From Plumapathes pennacea (Eukaryota > Cnidaria > Anthozoa > Antipatharia > Myriopathidae), in contig OZ038463.1 of NCBI GenBank assembly GCA_964036295.1, positions 7,803,274 to 7,867,273 on the forward strand: a DNA stretch of 64,000 nt. The letters are read 5' to 3'. The notes under the pieces are model-generated. The model did no database searches, was not told the DNA's origin, and was given only the letters and a program-made list of their open reading frames with translations. This document shows, piece after piece, positions 1-30,500 of this stretch. Made by a program: the position numbers and the translations under genes. How positions within the stretch are numbered: position 1 is the first letter of the stretch; every line of letters starts with the position of its first letter.

Positions 1-1198
1 GAGTGATCAGTCCATTTACAATTCGGTGTTGGCGGTTCCTCTTTCATCATTGATTTCACGGATTGAAAAGAATTTGCGTTATTGTCAAGTGTGGCGCATC
101 CGCCGCAGGATGTGGCTTCAATAAAATCATCATCACTGCCGGGAACAAGGTTGTAATAGCTGTTGGAATAAAATTTTACTTCCTTGACAGTTAATTAGTG
201 GCCAGCGGAGGTTTGCTAACACAGTTCATTACACAGAGGGGGTAGTTGGCTTTCACGTCACAAGATCAGAGCGTCAAAACTGTTAGCATCATTATCAATC
301 ATTCTCACTGGCCGCCGGTAAAACAAATTAAATTATTTACGAATTCATTTCTTCTTGCTTTGTCTTTTTTTTTTTAATCAGTCAACACATAGTCAACATC
401 AGGCCCCACTAATGGAACTATTTCTTTTTTTTTTAGGCAAAAAGGAATTAAAACGGTTACCATGCAAGTCCCTTTCTTTCCTTATTCCTTGGAACGAAAT
501 TGCCAACCTAATTTTAGTTCTCGGAACTATATCCTTAGTATGTAAAAAATGCCATTTAAACTGATACATTAATCTCATATCCGCGACTGCACATGTGAAC
601 ATATAAACGTGTAGTACACTCAGTAACGGAAAACACCTCAAACTGATAGGCCAGGCCATGAATTGGACTGGCGTAGTCTACATTGAAACATGTTAACTAG
701 ATTTGGACGAATTTGATTCTTTTTTTGTTTACAATGAGGTACGCAAACAATATATAACATTAGTGCATTATTTTTGGTTCACATCACAATATCCATGACA
801 ATATACTTTCTAAGTGTTAATAAAAACACAAATCTTTCTGGGGAAATTGCAAATTGCTTTCATATCGAAAGCTTGGTTGTGGCTGCAGGCTGAGGAAAGA
901 AGAAGAAGAAGAAGAAGAAAAAAAAAGAAAAAAAATCTCGAAGAAATCATTGATGAGTAAGCGGACAAAAATAAATATTATTATGTTGCAACAATTATGA
1001 TTCTCCCTCCAGAACAAATTGAATACTAATTTGCTCGTGGTTACTGAGTTTACATAGCTTCAGGAAAGCGGCCCAACCGATTACTCAGCCGCCTTACGGC
1101 GAATGTGTTGCTTCCCAAGTTATCGCCTGGCTGAGGTTGTTCCTTAATCAAATTAATAGGACGTCAAATCCAAGTAGATAAAATAAATCAGTTCTGCG
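1..1198. other. Intergenic DNA, no gene seen
   Basis: I see no convincing coding exon here. The short open frames have no splice context or domain. The one visible feature is a GAA/A-rich simple repeat at about 898-936. The stretch presumably holds upstream sequence of the peptide gene that follows. Confidence 0.5.
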
Positions 1199-1265
1199 GA
1201 TATTTAAGTTACAATTGAAAGTGAATCAAGACAGCTTCTTCTGAATCCAAGTTCAGCCGACTCAA
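1199..1265 (+). promoter_or_regulatory. Putative core promoter and 5' noncoding exon of peptide gene
   Basis: A TATA-like box (TATTTAAG) lies at about 1199-1206. It is followed by about 60 bases ending in the strong splice donor CTCAA|GTAAGT at 1265/1266. The matching acceptor is TTGTATCAG at 1401-1409, so exon 2 would start at 1410, 25 bases before the start codon. A short noncoding first exon spliced just ahead of the ATG is common for neuropeptide genes. The transcription start is inferred, not seen. Confidence 0.5.
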
Positions 1266-1434
1266 GTAAGTCTGTTCAATAACCCGCAGTTTGACAATCC
1301 CTAATTCTAACTATATCACTACAAGTCAGATCATTTGCATGAACTCGTTGCTAATTGTTGATCTCAATACGTTAAGATTATTTCTTATAATTGATCCTTT
1401 TTGTATCAGAGTCTAAAGAACAATCAAAACCAAC

Positions 1435-1689
1435 ATGCATCGCACTGCTACCTTGCTTCTCTGTGTACTCGTGTCACTCGTGGTGCTACTGCAACGCGTG
1501 GATTCAAAACCATCTAGAAGAGTTCCCGCGGGCTACGAAAACAACGGGAAAATGGCAAAATGGCTAAACAAGCGTGAACCCTGCTGTAGGTTTGGCAGTA
1601 TTGGGAAGCGAAGCGTTCGAGTCTCCAACAAGCCTCAAGAAACCAAGGTGGATGCGGATGATCTCGACCCGTTTTCTTTGAGTAAATGA
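1435..1689 (+). CDS. Secreted peptide precursor with one amidated Cys-Cys nonapeptide (neuropeptide-like)
   Basis: This 84-residue protein opens with a clear signal peptide: a basic Met-His-Arg start, a Leu/Val-rich core at residues 6-19, and likely cleavage after Ser24. The rest is a short hydrophilic propeptide. Two dibasic sites frame one small peptide. Lys46-Arg47 precedes residues 48-56 (EPCCRFGSI), which are followed by Gly57-Lys58-Arg59, the classic amide-donor glycine plus dibasic cleavage site. Predicted product: EPCCRFGSI-amide, possibly with pyroglutamate at the N-terminal Glu and a vicinal disulfide Cys50-Cys51. Arg28-Arg29 could release a second, non-amidated peptide from residues 30-45. 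The acidic tail 68-84 looks like a spacer. I do not recognise the peptide among the cnidarian families I know (RFamides, GLWamides, PRXamides). The gene is compact: 5' splice donor at 1266, acceptor at 1409, poly(A) signal at 1730. The processing logic is well supported by sequence; expression and receptor are unknown. Confidence 0.75.
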   Translation: MHRTATLLLCVLVSLVVLLQRVDSKPSRRVPAGYENNGKMAKWLNKREPCCRFGSIGKRSVRVSNKPQETKVDADDLDPFSLSK

Positions 1690-1729
1690 AGTGCGGTTTG
1701 AACATCAATCATGCTGTTATGAAAATGAA

Positions 1730-1735
1730 AATAAA
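1730..1735 (+). other. Poly(A) signal of peptide gene
   Basis: AATAAA lies 41 bases after the stop codon, in a short A-rich 3' UTR. The position fits a compact transcript of roughly 400 bases after splicing. Confidence 0.7.
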
Positions 1736-1995
1736 AGCTACACGGCAGGAGCACTTACTATTCTTTCCATTTTGCTCATGTGACGGGAGGGAGGAAGAAG
1801 GCGGAAACGGAATAGAGGGGAAAGTGGGGAGAGGGGGGTGCCGGGGGTGGAGTGTAATGTGGTGCCGTGGCTTATATTTCAGTCATGTAAGCTGAAAAGA
1901 ATTTTGGGTTGGAAATGAATGCCTTCTTTATCAGCATGATTATAGGTGATAAGGCTTGTGAAGTATGGCTGGGCCGAATAAATGGACCGTGGCAG

Positions 1996-2165
1996 CCCCC
2001 CCCCCCCCCCCCCCCCCCCTCTCCCCACGCCCCTCGATTTTTTTGCGCGCTGACTGACCTAATGAGACGCCGGGTAACAGGCTGTTTTGTTCCCCTGGCC
2101 AGAATTGTCCGGCCGGACATTCCGGCCCAGGCTAAAATGTTCCCCTCTGGTCTGAAATGTCCCCC
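1996..2165. repeat. Poly(C) tract with dispersed 'gtccggccggac' repeat
   Basis: A run of about 24 C bases is followed by a segment with GTCCGGCCGGAC and repeated variants of 'aaaatgttcccctctgg'. Related sequence recurs at 4739-4761 and 5453-5520 (split by another insertion) and, more diverged, after the poly(C) run at 26869. It is therefore a dispersed repeat family, class unknown. Confidence 0.5.
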
Positions 2166-2475
2166 TCTTCAAATTTATTAAATTTTCATGGTTCCAACTA
2201 ACAGAAATGAGCAAGAATGTCAACGAACTCATGGAATCAATCAAATCAAACAAGCGTTTTTGTCAATTGTGCGAAGAATCAACTTTGTGATATTTTAAAA
2301 TATGATAGACTTTATTTCAAGTTATTTGTAACATTTTCTGGCATAATACCGCTCAAAAAAGTGTATTCTGCATCTGATTAGAGACTGATTATTAGATTAT
2401 ACTTGGGTCAGCTCACACTAAAGAGTCCCAAATGGATTTAATTACACATCTATTGTCACCATGCCTTTTTATTTA

Positions 2476-3161
2476 AGGTGATGTTACAAGAGACGATTTT
2501 TAACGACGATTTTTAGCGCAACAATGTTGCGCGAAAAATCTTCATAGTATAACATGGCGCACCGGACGATTTTTAACGCAATCTTCGTTGCGGCAACATG
2601 TTAAAAGTTTTTGAATGGCCTTCAAACGCATGCAACAATGTTGCTCGAATTTTGTTGGAGTTGCTTCGTGTAACACCCTCGCAGTCGATTTTTCGCGCAA
2701 CACTGACGTCACAGGACTTATTGACGCCCTAATTATTGTGTTAAACCTCTGTATTTATGTGGCGACTCGGCCGACCAGCTCGTCGAACTTGTTTTTTGCC
2801 ATCAGGAAATATCGAGCGAAAGTTCATCTTTTACGTTTAATTCTCTGGCTAACTGGTGATAAACCCTCTTTTCTTCTCTCCTCTTCATCCATTCCCTCGT
2901 CCAAACCGTTCTTTTTCGTGTTCACGTCTGGTAATCTTCAAAACCATCAATTAATTACAACATTTGCACAAAGTTCTGCTTTTGGTAAAGGCTGTCATGT
3001 TTTTGGAGAAGGAGCCTGGGCGCTAGCTGGATGTTGTGCGAAAAATTGTCTCGTGTAACATGCCGTTGCAACAATGTTGCGTTAAAAGTTGTCTTTTGTA
3101 ATATGCATTAAAAATCGTCGCTAAAAATCGTCGTTAAAAATTGTCTCGTGTAACATCACCT
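2476..3161 (+). mobile_element. PIF/Harbinger-like TIR element, copy 1 (686 bp)
   Basis: The ends are inverted repeats: AGGTGATGTTACAAGAGACG at the left and the near complement CTCGTGTAACATCACCT at the right. A 3-bp direct repeat TTA flanks it (2473-2475 and 3162-3164), the TWA-type target duplication of PIF/Harbinger elements. The subterminal zones repeat the motif CGATTTTTAACG and its complement many times. The internal frame of about 147 codons at 2615-3058 starts as a match to copy 2 but has no recognisable transposase, so I treat the element as non-autonomous. Confidence 0.8.
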
Positions 3162-3516
3162 TTAGATTCCGGAGCCGCGCTTGCAATCCGACACAGTAGT
3201 TCGTTTGGAAAAATCGCATAATGCAGCCGTTCATAATGTGCAAAATTATGAACACAGTAGTTAACTATTCTGTGTTTGAGTTCGGTATGGAGGATTGGTG
3301 CTTTAAAGTCGGGTACTGGTGAAACATGATTTACACTACTAATCACCGCACGTCTGGATCAGATTATAGCCCACATGAAGGCGCCTGCTGTGTAATAGCT
3401 AATTACTATCACTGAGAAGGCTGAACGAGATGGGGTTGTAAAGCTTTATTGACCGAACGATAAGAATAAAAAAAAAAATATCCCCAGAGTGGGGGGAGGG
3501 TGCTTTCGCGGCTAAG

Positions 3517-3705
3517 GCCCCGTTTATACTTGAAAACTGTTTCGGATACTCCGAATAGAAAGTTCCCACTTTCGATTCCGGATTCGTTTTCTCTCCGGAT
3601 TCACTAAAAATGACCCCGGATTCACAAAATCTACTGTAAACGCTTTCACGAATCCGGAAACAAATGCCTCGAATCCGGATAAATTCGCTCTAGTGTAAAC
3701 GGGGC
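3517..3705. mobile_element. Short TIR element (about 189 bp) between the two Harbinger-like copies
   Basis: The inverted ends are GCCCCGTTTATACT and AGTGTAAACGGGGC. The flanking pentanucleotide CTAAG occurs on both sides (3512-3516 and 3706-3710), which may be the target duplication or part of a longer imperfect one. The interior repeats GAATCCGGA-type words in both orientations. No coding capacity. Confidence 0.65.
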
Positions 3706-3754
3706 CTAAGAGATTACAGCACTGTGCCACGCGAGCACGAGGTAATAGCTATAA

Positions 3755-4441
3755 AGGTGGTGTTACATGAGACGAGTTTTAACGACGATTTTTAGCGACG
3801 ATTTTTAATGCATGTTACACAAGACAACTTTTTGCGCAACATTGTTACGGCAACGGCATGTTACACGAGACAATTTTTTGCGCAACATCCAGCTAGTGCC
3901 CAGGCTCCTTCTCCAAAAACATGACAGTCTTCACCAAAAGCAGAACTTTGTGCCAGTGTTGTAATTTATTGATAGTTTTGAAGATTACCCGACACGAACA
4001 CGAAAAAGAATTGTTTGGACGAGGGAATGGATGAAGAGGAGAGAAGAAAGGGGGTTTATCACCAGTTAATCAAACGTAAAAGATGAACCGGCCTTCGCTC
4101 GATATTTCCTGATGGCAAAAAACAAGTTCGACGAGCTGGTCGACAGAGTCGCCACACAAATACAGAGGTTTAACACAATAATGAGGGCGTCAATAAGTCC
4201 TGTGACGTCAGTGTTGCGCGAAAAATTGACTGCGAGGGTTTTACACGAAGCAACTCCAACAAAATTCGGGCAACATTGTTGCATACGTTTGAAGGCCATT
4301 CAAAAACTTTTAACATGTTGTCGCAACGAAGATTGCGTTAAAAATCATCCGGCGCGCCATGTTACACTATGACGATTTTTCGCGCAACATTGTTGTTGCG
4401 CTAAAAATCGTCGTTAAAAATTGTCTCGTGTAACATCACCT
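3755..4441 (-). mobile_element. PIF/Harbinger-like TIR element, copy 2, inverted (687 bp)
   Basis: Same family as 2476-3161 but in opposite orientation and almost the same length. It is flanked by TAA on both sides (3752-3754 and 4442-4444), the complement of the TTA duplication of copy 1, so it is an independent insertion and not a local inversion of one copy. About 70 codons of a shared frame (4299 to about 4090 on the minus strand) match copy 1 with few changes. Confidence 0.8.
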
Positions 4442-4761
4442 TAAAAGGCTATAGGTTAATTATTAATCGTACTAATGCTAATTACTTATTTTAACCGAAG
4501 GTTAAAATCCTCGTCTCGTACGCAAACTACCGCGAATTAGTGATTCAGTAGAAATCAAATAAAATCCAACAACTCAGAGACTGTTACCCTTCCGTCAGTG
4601 GTCTTAGAAGGTTATGAGATCAAAGCGAACTTTTTTCATAATGTCTTCGGTTGTTTATGAGTATCCTTTCTTGTTAGAACCAAAGTTAACTATCAAAAGC
4701 ACCTTTCCAAACAGTAGACATTAGACCAGCGTCCTTAGGGCTGGAATGTCCGGCCGGACAT

Positions 4762-5452
4762 AATGGGTGGGTTCACACTAGAGCTTCAAAGTACGTCTCA
4801 TGTGCGCTTTGAGCATACTTCGAATGTGAACGAGAAATGAACATTCTCGACCATACTTGGATCCTACTTGGTTACTGTGGTAACGCGCACATTTTAAAAG
4901 AACCGAAGTACGCTCGTAAGTGTGGGGCAGACCGCACTTTAGATTACACTTGACCAATCACAGAAATGGAACCTGTTGCGACACAGGTCGCGCGACAATG
5001 TCTAATTTTAACTCTATGACGGTCTCTGCCGTCTCTGCCGTGTATTTTGCGGTCGGGGCCAAGGCCAAACCCCTGCTGCGATTTCCAACATGGTTTTCAC
5101 GAAACACTCGCGCGAAATACAATGAAATTTCTGCTGCTGAAGTTCTTTAAATTGCTGTGCTGTATCTGAATCACCTTGTTCTGTACTCTATACCATGAAG
5201 CAAAGAGGTGTCAACAGCGTTGGCTTTATTTTTCTTGTTTCTGTTCGATTTCGAACAGGCTGCTATCTTCACTTTGACTAGCAGCTTTGACATGGGTGAT
5301 TGCTTCGGTGATTGACAGCGAAACTACTTTCAAGTAGGATGGAAATACAAGTGTAAACGCTTATTTTGCAAGTACATAATTAAGAGTGTAAGTGCACTTG
5401 AGGGTGGTGCTCACTTTGAGTATACTTTAGCTCTAGTGTGAACCCACCCATT
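4762..5452. mobile_element. TIR element of about 690 bp inserted in an older repeat
   Basis: The left end AATGGGTGGGTTCACACTAG and the right end CTAGTGTGAACCCACCCATT are perfect inverted repeats. The element splits the 'gtccggccggac' family repeat, whose pieces lie at 4739-4761 and 5453-5520, so the order of insertion is clear. The subterminal parts contain several short words resembling AAGTACACTT and AAGTATACTT. No transposase is visible; non-autonomous DNA transposon, superfamily not assigned. Confidence 0.7.
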
Positions 5453-6029
5453 GTGGTCTGGGCTGAAATGCCCGGGGGACATTTTGGCCCAGGCCGAAAT
5501 GTCTGGCCGGACAAAAATATGGGGGGATGTTTCAAATTGGGACACCGGCCTGGCTAACGCTTTTTCTGCCGGCCGTGAAAGATTTCGCCCACAATTACTC
5601 GTAATCACTAAAAGAGGAGAATAGCAAACTGCATCATACCAGCTCAGCAGTTTTCCACACGATCGAACCGTTGACGAGTCGTTGACAGCTCTGCCCCTAG
5701 TGACCTTCGGTTTGTTTTGTGGTTTCAGAATTTAAGGCGGACCCTACAAAGCTGAAAGACAATGGGAATCGTTCAAGGGAATGTCTTTCTCTTTCGGCTA
5801 ATGGTATCTGCGAGATTTATCTCAACCGGTGAACAATAAGACTTGAAAGCTGTGACCCAGAAGAATGACATTTGGTTGACATTTGATTATTAACCTCTCG
5901 TCGATACGTATTTTCATGTAATTTATTTAGCCGGGAAGTGCGTCACTGCGGTTTTGACTTAGATACCAGTCCCCTCTCTTTACCGATAGTGTTGCTTCCT
6001 CGTGTGACGGTCTCGGGAGTGGCTCGAGA

Positions 6030-14951
<8,922 letters not shown>

Positions 14952-15831
14952 AGCAACTAGGTTTTAGGGAAATAGTATATGTATATTTTGTTCTTTTTTT
15001 CTTTTCTGTAACCTCGTGTCTGACGCGATTCAATGCAGGTGAATAGATGTGAAATACCTCACCTAAACAAGTTGTAGAAGTTTACGAGTTTGCGAGTAAA
15101 ATTGATACCAAATACAGAAGTTTCGAAAGCAAACGTTTTTTCTGTTGTCTTTGTTCTGAGGCGACGTGTACCGCACAATGAATGCTGGTTACGGCGCAAT
15201 ACGGCGGATAGCTTTTCCGAAATCTCTTGTACGGGTGGAAAGACGACTCACAGCGCTAAAGGTATTGGAAACCACTCTTCTTCTTCTTCAGCGAAAAAGT
15301 CAAAACGTGGCGGCGGCATTGGCTGGTAGCTTCACGTGTTCACGTACATGTAGCAGGGTTGCAGTCATCAAAGATGATTTCTGCAGTCAACAAGACGTCA
15401 TCATCTTGATTCGTGAAGTATTGAACGAAGCCAACTGACTTCATAATGAATAAACTTGTAAAATTTTTGCTGACGGCCGGAGCTGCTGACAAACTTCACG
15501 TTGCCTTAATGAGCATCACTGGTATCGAGCTTTTCGTTACCAGATCAGATATTTTCGATTATTTTGTAACTGTTAGATCAGCAAAATTATAAAACCAATT
15601 ATGTATCCAAATGAGGACACGAGCGAAGGGCACCAACCATGTCGAAACAGAATAGGTCCAGTAATTTCTGAGATAAAAAGGGCACATTGGCCCTTGTACG
15701 TCGGTCTCAATTTTGGTGTTGAGGGTCCTGGGGACGAGATCAGCGGTGTTGCCCATGAAGGGACTGTGCGATGATGCATACACGACGTATTTTCTGTTGT
15801 TGTGTGGACTTCAACGAATAACATAATCATC
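14952..15831 (+). other. FECH 3' flank and TEX9 5' region
   Basis: This holds the presumed FECH 3' UTR and the TEX9 promoter/5' UTR. AATAAA at 15449-15454 is a candidate FECH poly(A) signal, about 500 bases after the stop. A frame of 90 codons (15166-15438) lies between stop and signal; it has no splice signals or domain I recognise and is best read as UTR. The TEX9 transcription start must lie before 15832 but I cannot place it. Confidence 0.45.
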
Positions 15832-25559
<9,728 letters not shown>

Positions 25560-25826
25560 TGTTGCCTGGACGTAGCAGTGTGTCAAAGTACTGAGCCATT
25601 TTGTACTAACTTATTGTTGCTACAAGTGGAACCTGCCTTGTTGAGTTGGACGCAGATCTTGCTGATCTGGTGACGTCACATTAGTTTCAAAATGGCGGCA
25701 ACACCTTCCGAGCTGAACTCTCTCAGTAGAGAATAACTCGACTGAAGGATTATTTCTGTTTATTCAAGTAATTGCAGTCGTGGAGGCAAATGTCTGACTT
25801 CTCTGGGACTGTTTGCAATTACTTTT

Positions 25827-25832
25827 AATAAA
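25827..25832 (+). other. Poly(A) signal of TEX9
   Basis: AATAAA lies 268 bases after the TEX9 stop, the first good signal in the 3' flank. Confidence 0.6.
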
Positions 25833-26208
25833 CTAAATTTGCACTCTCCTATTATGGATACCATCTCGGCCAAGTGTAGTCAATTAAAAGAACACTGTTA
25901 ATTGTAGTTCATTTTTGTTATGTTGGCAGTTGGCAAGGGCCTACTTCTCTGGTTTAACTGATTTATTGAAATGAACTCAGACCTGCTGTCTCCTGCAAAG
26001 TGCTGTTGGTCTCGCACATGTTCATTTACGTATCTCCGTCGCATTCCCCCTATCTCAGCAATAGACCAGTTTTTTCCAGGTTGCGCGCGCATCCAAGCTT
26101 GACGGGCCAAGACTTTCAAATTTAACTTCCAACTTTCTTTTACGGTTGGATTGTGCTCCTCGATGTAGATGCTGCATGCTCGCTAAACAATTCTTACAGT
26201 GAAGGTTG

Positions 26209-26448
26209 TGGCCGGTCAAGCTTGGATGTAGCTAATCCAGGATTAACTAATTTGTTCTTCGTCCTGTTGGCCAATAATCTGCACGATTTTGTTCAAAGAC
26301 CAACTAAAAAGCTTCAGTCATTTAGCTCAAATCTTATCAAGCACGCTAAGTTCTGAGGGAAACCTTTCCGTTTTTCAGGCTTAAAAAGGACAAAACGTTT
26401 GCTGCTAATCCAGGATTAGCCTAAGTGTCCTTTGAACAACCGGGCTCT
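26209..26448. mobile_element. MITE of the 'AATCCTGGATTA' family, diverged copy 2
   Basis: It has GCTAATCCAGGATTAAC near the left, GCTAATCCAGGATTAGCC near the right and ends CAACCGGGCTC. The left tip is eroded. Related to 16553-16796. Confidence 0.55.
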
Positions 26449-26487
26449 GGTCTTTTTGTTTCGGCCCCAGTGTTACACGCATCCAAT

Positions 26488-26647
<160 letters not shown>

Positions 26648-26868
26648 TGGCGGGCGGGCGGGCTGGGAGATGAAAGTGGGGCGCGGGGCGGGTGTTGATT
26701 CAAGGAAAAACGTAGATGATAGCTTATTTTTGTCCCAATCATTTTGCGCTGGATTGTCACGCAATGGTGAGAAGCGATGCGTGGCCAAATATCTTGAAAC
26801 AATCTTAGTTTGTTTTGAGAGCGATACGTCCATACGTGCTACGCATGCCGGTGTAGTGGGCAAAATTG

Positions 26869-26990
26869 CCCCCCCCCCCCCCCCCCCCCCAATATTTTGC
26901 CTCTCCGGGCATTTCATCCCAGGCGATAATGCCCCCAGGCAAAAATGTTCTAGCTAAAGTTTCCCCCTCTGGGCTAAAATGCCCGGCGTT
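26869..26990. repeat. Poly(C) plus 'aggctaaaatg' repeat, second location
   Basis: A C run (26869-26890) is followed by 'gggcatttcatcccaggcgataatg' and 'cccctctgggctaaaatgcccgg', which parallel the sequence after the C run at 1996. It is a diverged member of the same family. Confidence 0.45.
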
Positions 26991-27589
26991 AAGAAATGTC
27001 GTTTCAATAGTTAGAAATAACTCTAGCCAAACAAGGATACTTAAATACAAACCGGCAACAATGCATTAATATTTTGGCAAGAATTACCCAGAATTGACCA
27101 CGTGAATGAGAATTTGTTTGAGAAGAGCACCAAAAAATGTGTAGACTTGCAAAACGTCAAGCCCAAGCATTAAAACATCAATTTTGGTCAGTTGAAAATT
27201 ATGCTATGCATGGGCAAAGTTGATGGAGGGGAGTATGTGAACAGCTTCTTTTTCATGGATCGATCTGAATCGACTTTTTTCAACGCAAAAGTATAACCCA
27301 TTCTTTTTCTCCTTCCTTTGCGTGTAGCACTTGACTTCGAAGAAAAGATTGAGTCAACATTTCGGTAAAACAGAGGCTACTCTTGTTGGGAGTACCAAAG
27401 TAAAAGTCCCATCAATGGCAGAGCGAGGGAGTATCTGCAATTATCGTATTTAAAGTACGGTAATTGTTTTTTGATTGATCGAAGTGTGAAACTGTGAACG
27501 TAACCGCGCGCAGTTGCATCCTGGGATTTCACTCGTGCGCGATGCGTTGTGGGGATTTTTAGTTTCCCGCCTTTACTTGAACAGCGGGC

Positions 27590-30500
27590 ATGGAAGAAGG
27601 CTGTTTGAAGGTAAATGCGATTTTCCCTCTCCTGATTTTGGGTAACTTATTTCAAGACAGCTGTTATACTTAGGAAGTGCTATACAGAAACCCTTGCACG
27701 CTTTGTATGTTCTAAAGGTCATCGAGATGTGTACAATGCACCCGGCTGGGTTGACAAATTATGCAACAGTAAAATATCTGCGTGATCAATTGAAATATTT
27801 GAAGATCGATCGATTGCCCATTCGTTAGTTGCATGTAGGACTGATCTTAGCTACCAGTAAGATAATTTTTAATCACTGTGATTATCACTGAAATGATCTG
27901 TCGTCCGATCTTCCGTTGCACGTGAATACACTCCGTGCGTTGTGGTACTATCGACAGAATATCAGCCTGTGAATCTGGGGAAAACTCGTTCAGTTTGTTC
28001 AAAAGATGTTAAACGGAGGGCTATCCGTTAGTATTTGCGGATTTGATCGCGAAAACAGACGTCTTCCCTCTCATGCACTCAAACACAACACCGCCGCACG
28101 GCTTCGGGTCGCGAGGACGTGTGATAAATCCGGACCGGTGTGATAAATGTTATCAAGAGCAGTTTTCCAATGACGTTTGTAAAACCAAAACCAAAGCAAT
28201 CACAGCAATCATAAAGGCTGCAGAAAACACCTTCGATCAGTCAGAAGCCAAAATAATTTGTGATTGGTTTTACTTGGAAAAAGACATCAATCAGCTTGTC
28301 TGCTGATTGTCCTAGAACGCTGCCAAACTCAAACAAACTGCAATGAAGCATGGCAAATACAAAAGCAACCACACATCATTCTTAGCTTAGTCGGTCATCC
28401 AAACTGCGGCAAATAATTCGAATTTCTCTTACTGTAAATGCAACTGTAAAAACCATATACAGTATATAACAACAAGGGGATTTAAAATACCACAGCCATC
28501 CATTGTTCTTCGGCAGGAGATGGTTTCCTTGACAGTTGTTCAAAATTATGCAGAGACTGTTTGTTATGCTGCAATAATATTGCAAAGAAGGTTAATATTG
28601 TTTGCACTCAATTTAATTCAGTAATCTAAATGGGGCAGATTTTTTTCTCAGGCATTTTACATGATCTAATTCTCATTAGAGTTTTAGAATATCTGTGAAA
28701 ATTAGATCCCTTGAAAATATCATGCCACATGATAAGTTTTGGTACACATTGCGTGGATGTTATTTAGTGCCTTCCAGCTTGTATTGACTTTCCCCAATTG
28801 CTTTGCAGGAGGCTGCAGTTCCCTTGGAGAGTTTTGATAAGATTCAGCTGAAGCAACTATCCATTCCTCTCTTAGTAAGTTTCTTAAGATTTTAATATAT
28901 TTTCTGGGGACTACAATGCTGCAAGAATTTTAGTTTGAAATCTGTCATATAAATGCCTTGACATGAGCTAAGTACTGCAGTGTTATTTATTTATCTCGCT
29001 ATTTCCTGCTTTTTTCTTTTTGCAGAAACTCCGAGTGACTGGAGAGGGAAAAAAGCAGAAACTCCAGATAGAGGATGATGAGTATCTGTGTGAGTTTATT
29101 ACCAGTTGATTTACTTCTGACCAACTCTTTTTTCTAGTGAAACCACAATCAGTTGTGTACTGTACTGTAAATGGGTTTTATTTGCTCTTTAAACTTCCCA
29201 TATGCATACTCTGTAATCTGACGGCAGAAGCAGTTTCACCATGAGTAATTTAACAGGATACAGTGAATGGACTAAATACTAACAAAACATTTAAATGAAA
29301 ATGATACTAAAAATAGTATGAAGACCAGTAAAAAGGGACCAGAAATGGACTAAAAATGGGAATGAGTAACAGTGCTGTGCTTCTTAAACTGACAAATTAT
29401 GTGCCAACAAAACAATCATTAAGTCATTTAACATCCAAATTGACTAAGGGTCCATACGTGTATACATGTGTCCTTTTAGGGGACAGCTGTACTGTAGATC
29501 TTGGTCCTCGGAACCTACTCCTGTGTTGATATCTCACAACTCTCACAGAATGTTGTGAAGGTAGTCTGGCTCTGGGTAAGCTTGTGGTTCTTCTCTTGCA
29601 CCAGTGCAAAAAATAAGGACTTTCACAAAATAGTCACTGGTGGAATCAAAAAGGGAATGGTACTCTGACTGCTTGTCTATGTGGCTGAGGGTGCAGAGTA
29701 GCAGACCTGTAATGCAGCATGGTTTACTGTTATGTTGTTCCACCTGCATGTCCTGAATCTTGTTCCTCCCTGTTTGGCGAGTCCTTGGGAGCTGCCTCTC
29801 TGTGGATACAGGCAGGGCTAGTTTTCTTACTGCTGCTTCTCAATGGTGGCTGCTGCTTTCAACATCTGTTGTGTCTGGTGTCTTGGTCTTGGCGGTTTTG
29901 GTAGACTTCCTGGCCTGGCAAAACGAGGACACATTGTGGCGGCAACAAGGTAGTTTTGGCTTGAGTTGAAGAAGGAGATCCACTGGCAGTGTGGCATCAA
30001 TTCTAAGCAAGGTATCAGGGAGAGTATCCAGTCAAGGAATGTGGCATTTGCATCATATGCATAGCACAATTCCTTCAAATACTCTGGGCAATTTCACTTC
30101 TTGTGGGCTGGGAGTGTTCACAGTAGATCACAAGAGTACACTTGTAGCTCTCACACTGTCCATTGCCTTGAGGGTACTATGGTGTGCTCCTGGATTTCTG
30201 AAACCATAGCCTGGATATGAGATCACCAGACTTTGCCATCTTACTATTATGATTGCACTGCTCCAAGTCCATTATTTTTAGCATCAACCCACAATGAATG
30301 GCTTTTAGTAGATGGAATAAGCAAGTGATCAGGGGAGCTGCCAGGGTTGCTTTGCAGCATGTGGCACACTTCTTGTGCCCCATGCCACCAACCACAATCT
30401 TGGATATTGCCTGTGGGAGACAAAATGTTGGTAATAGGACATAGGTAATTGGTAATACTCTGGAAGCAGAGAAATGATCACAGCTCCTTTAGAATCCTTG

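Noticed and set aside
2615-3058. 147-codon frame that looks conserved with a minus-strand frame at 4066-4299
   Set aside because: The identity is explained by two copies of one TIR element; no transposase or host domain is visible, and the frame runs into the terminal repeats.
15166-15438. 90-codon frame between FECH and TEX9
   Set aside because: No signal peptide, domain or splice signals; it overlaps the expected FECH 3' UTR. Kept only as a UTR note.
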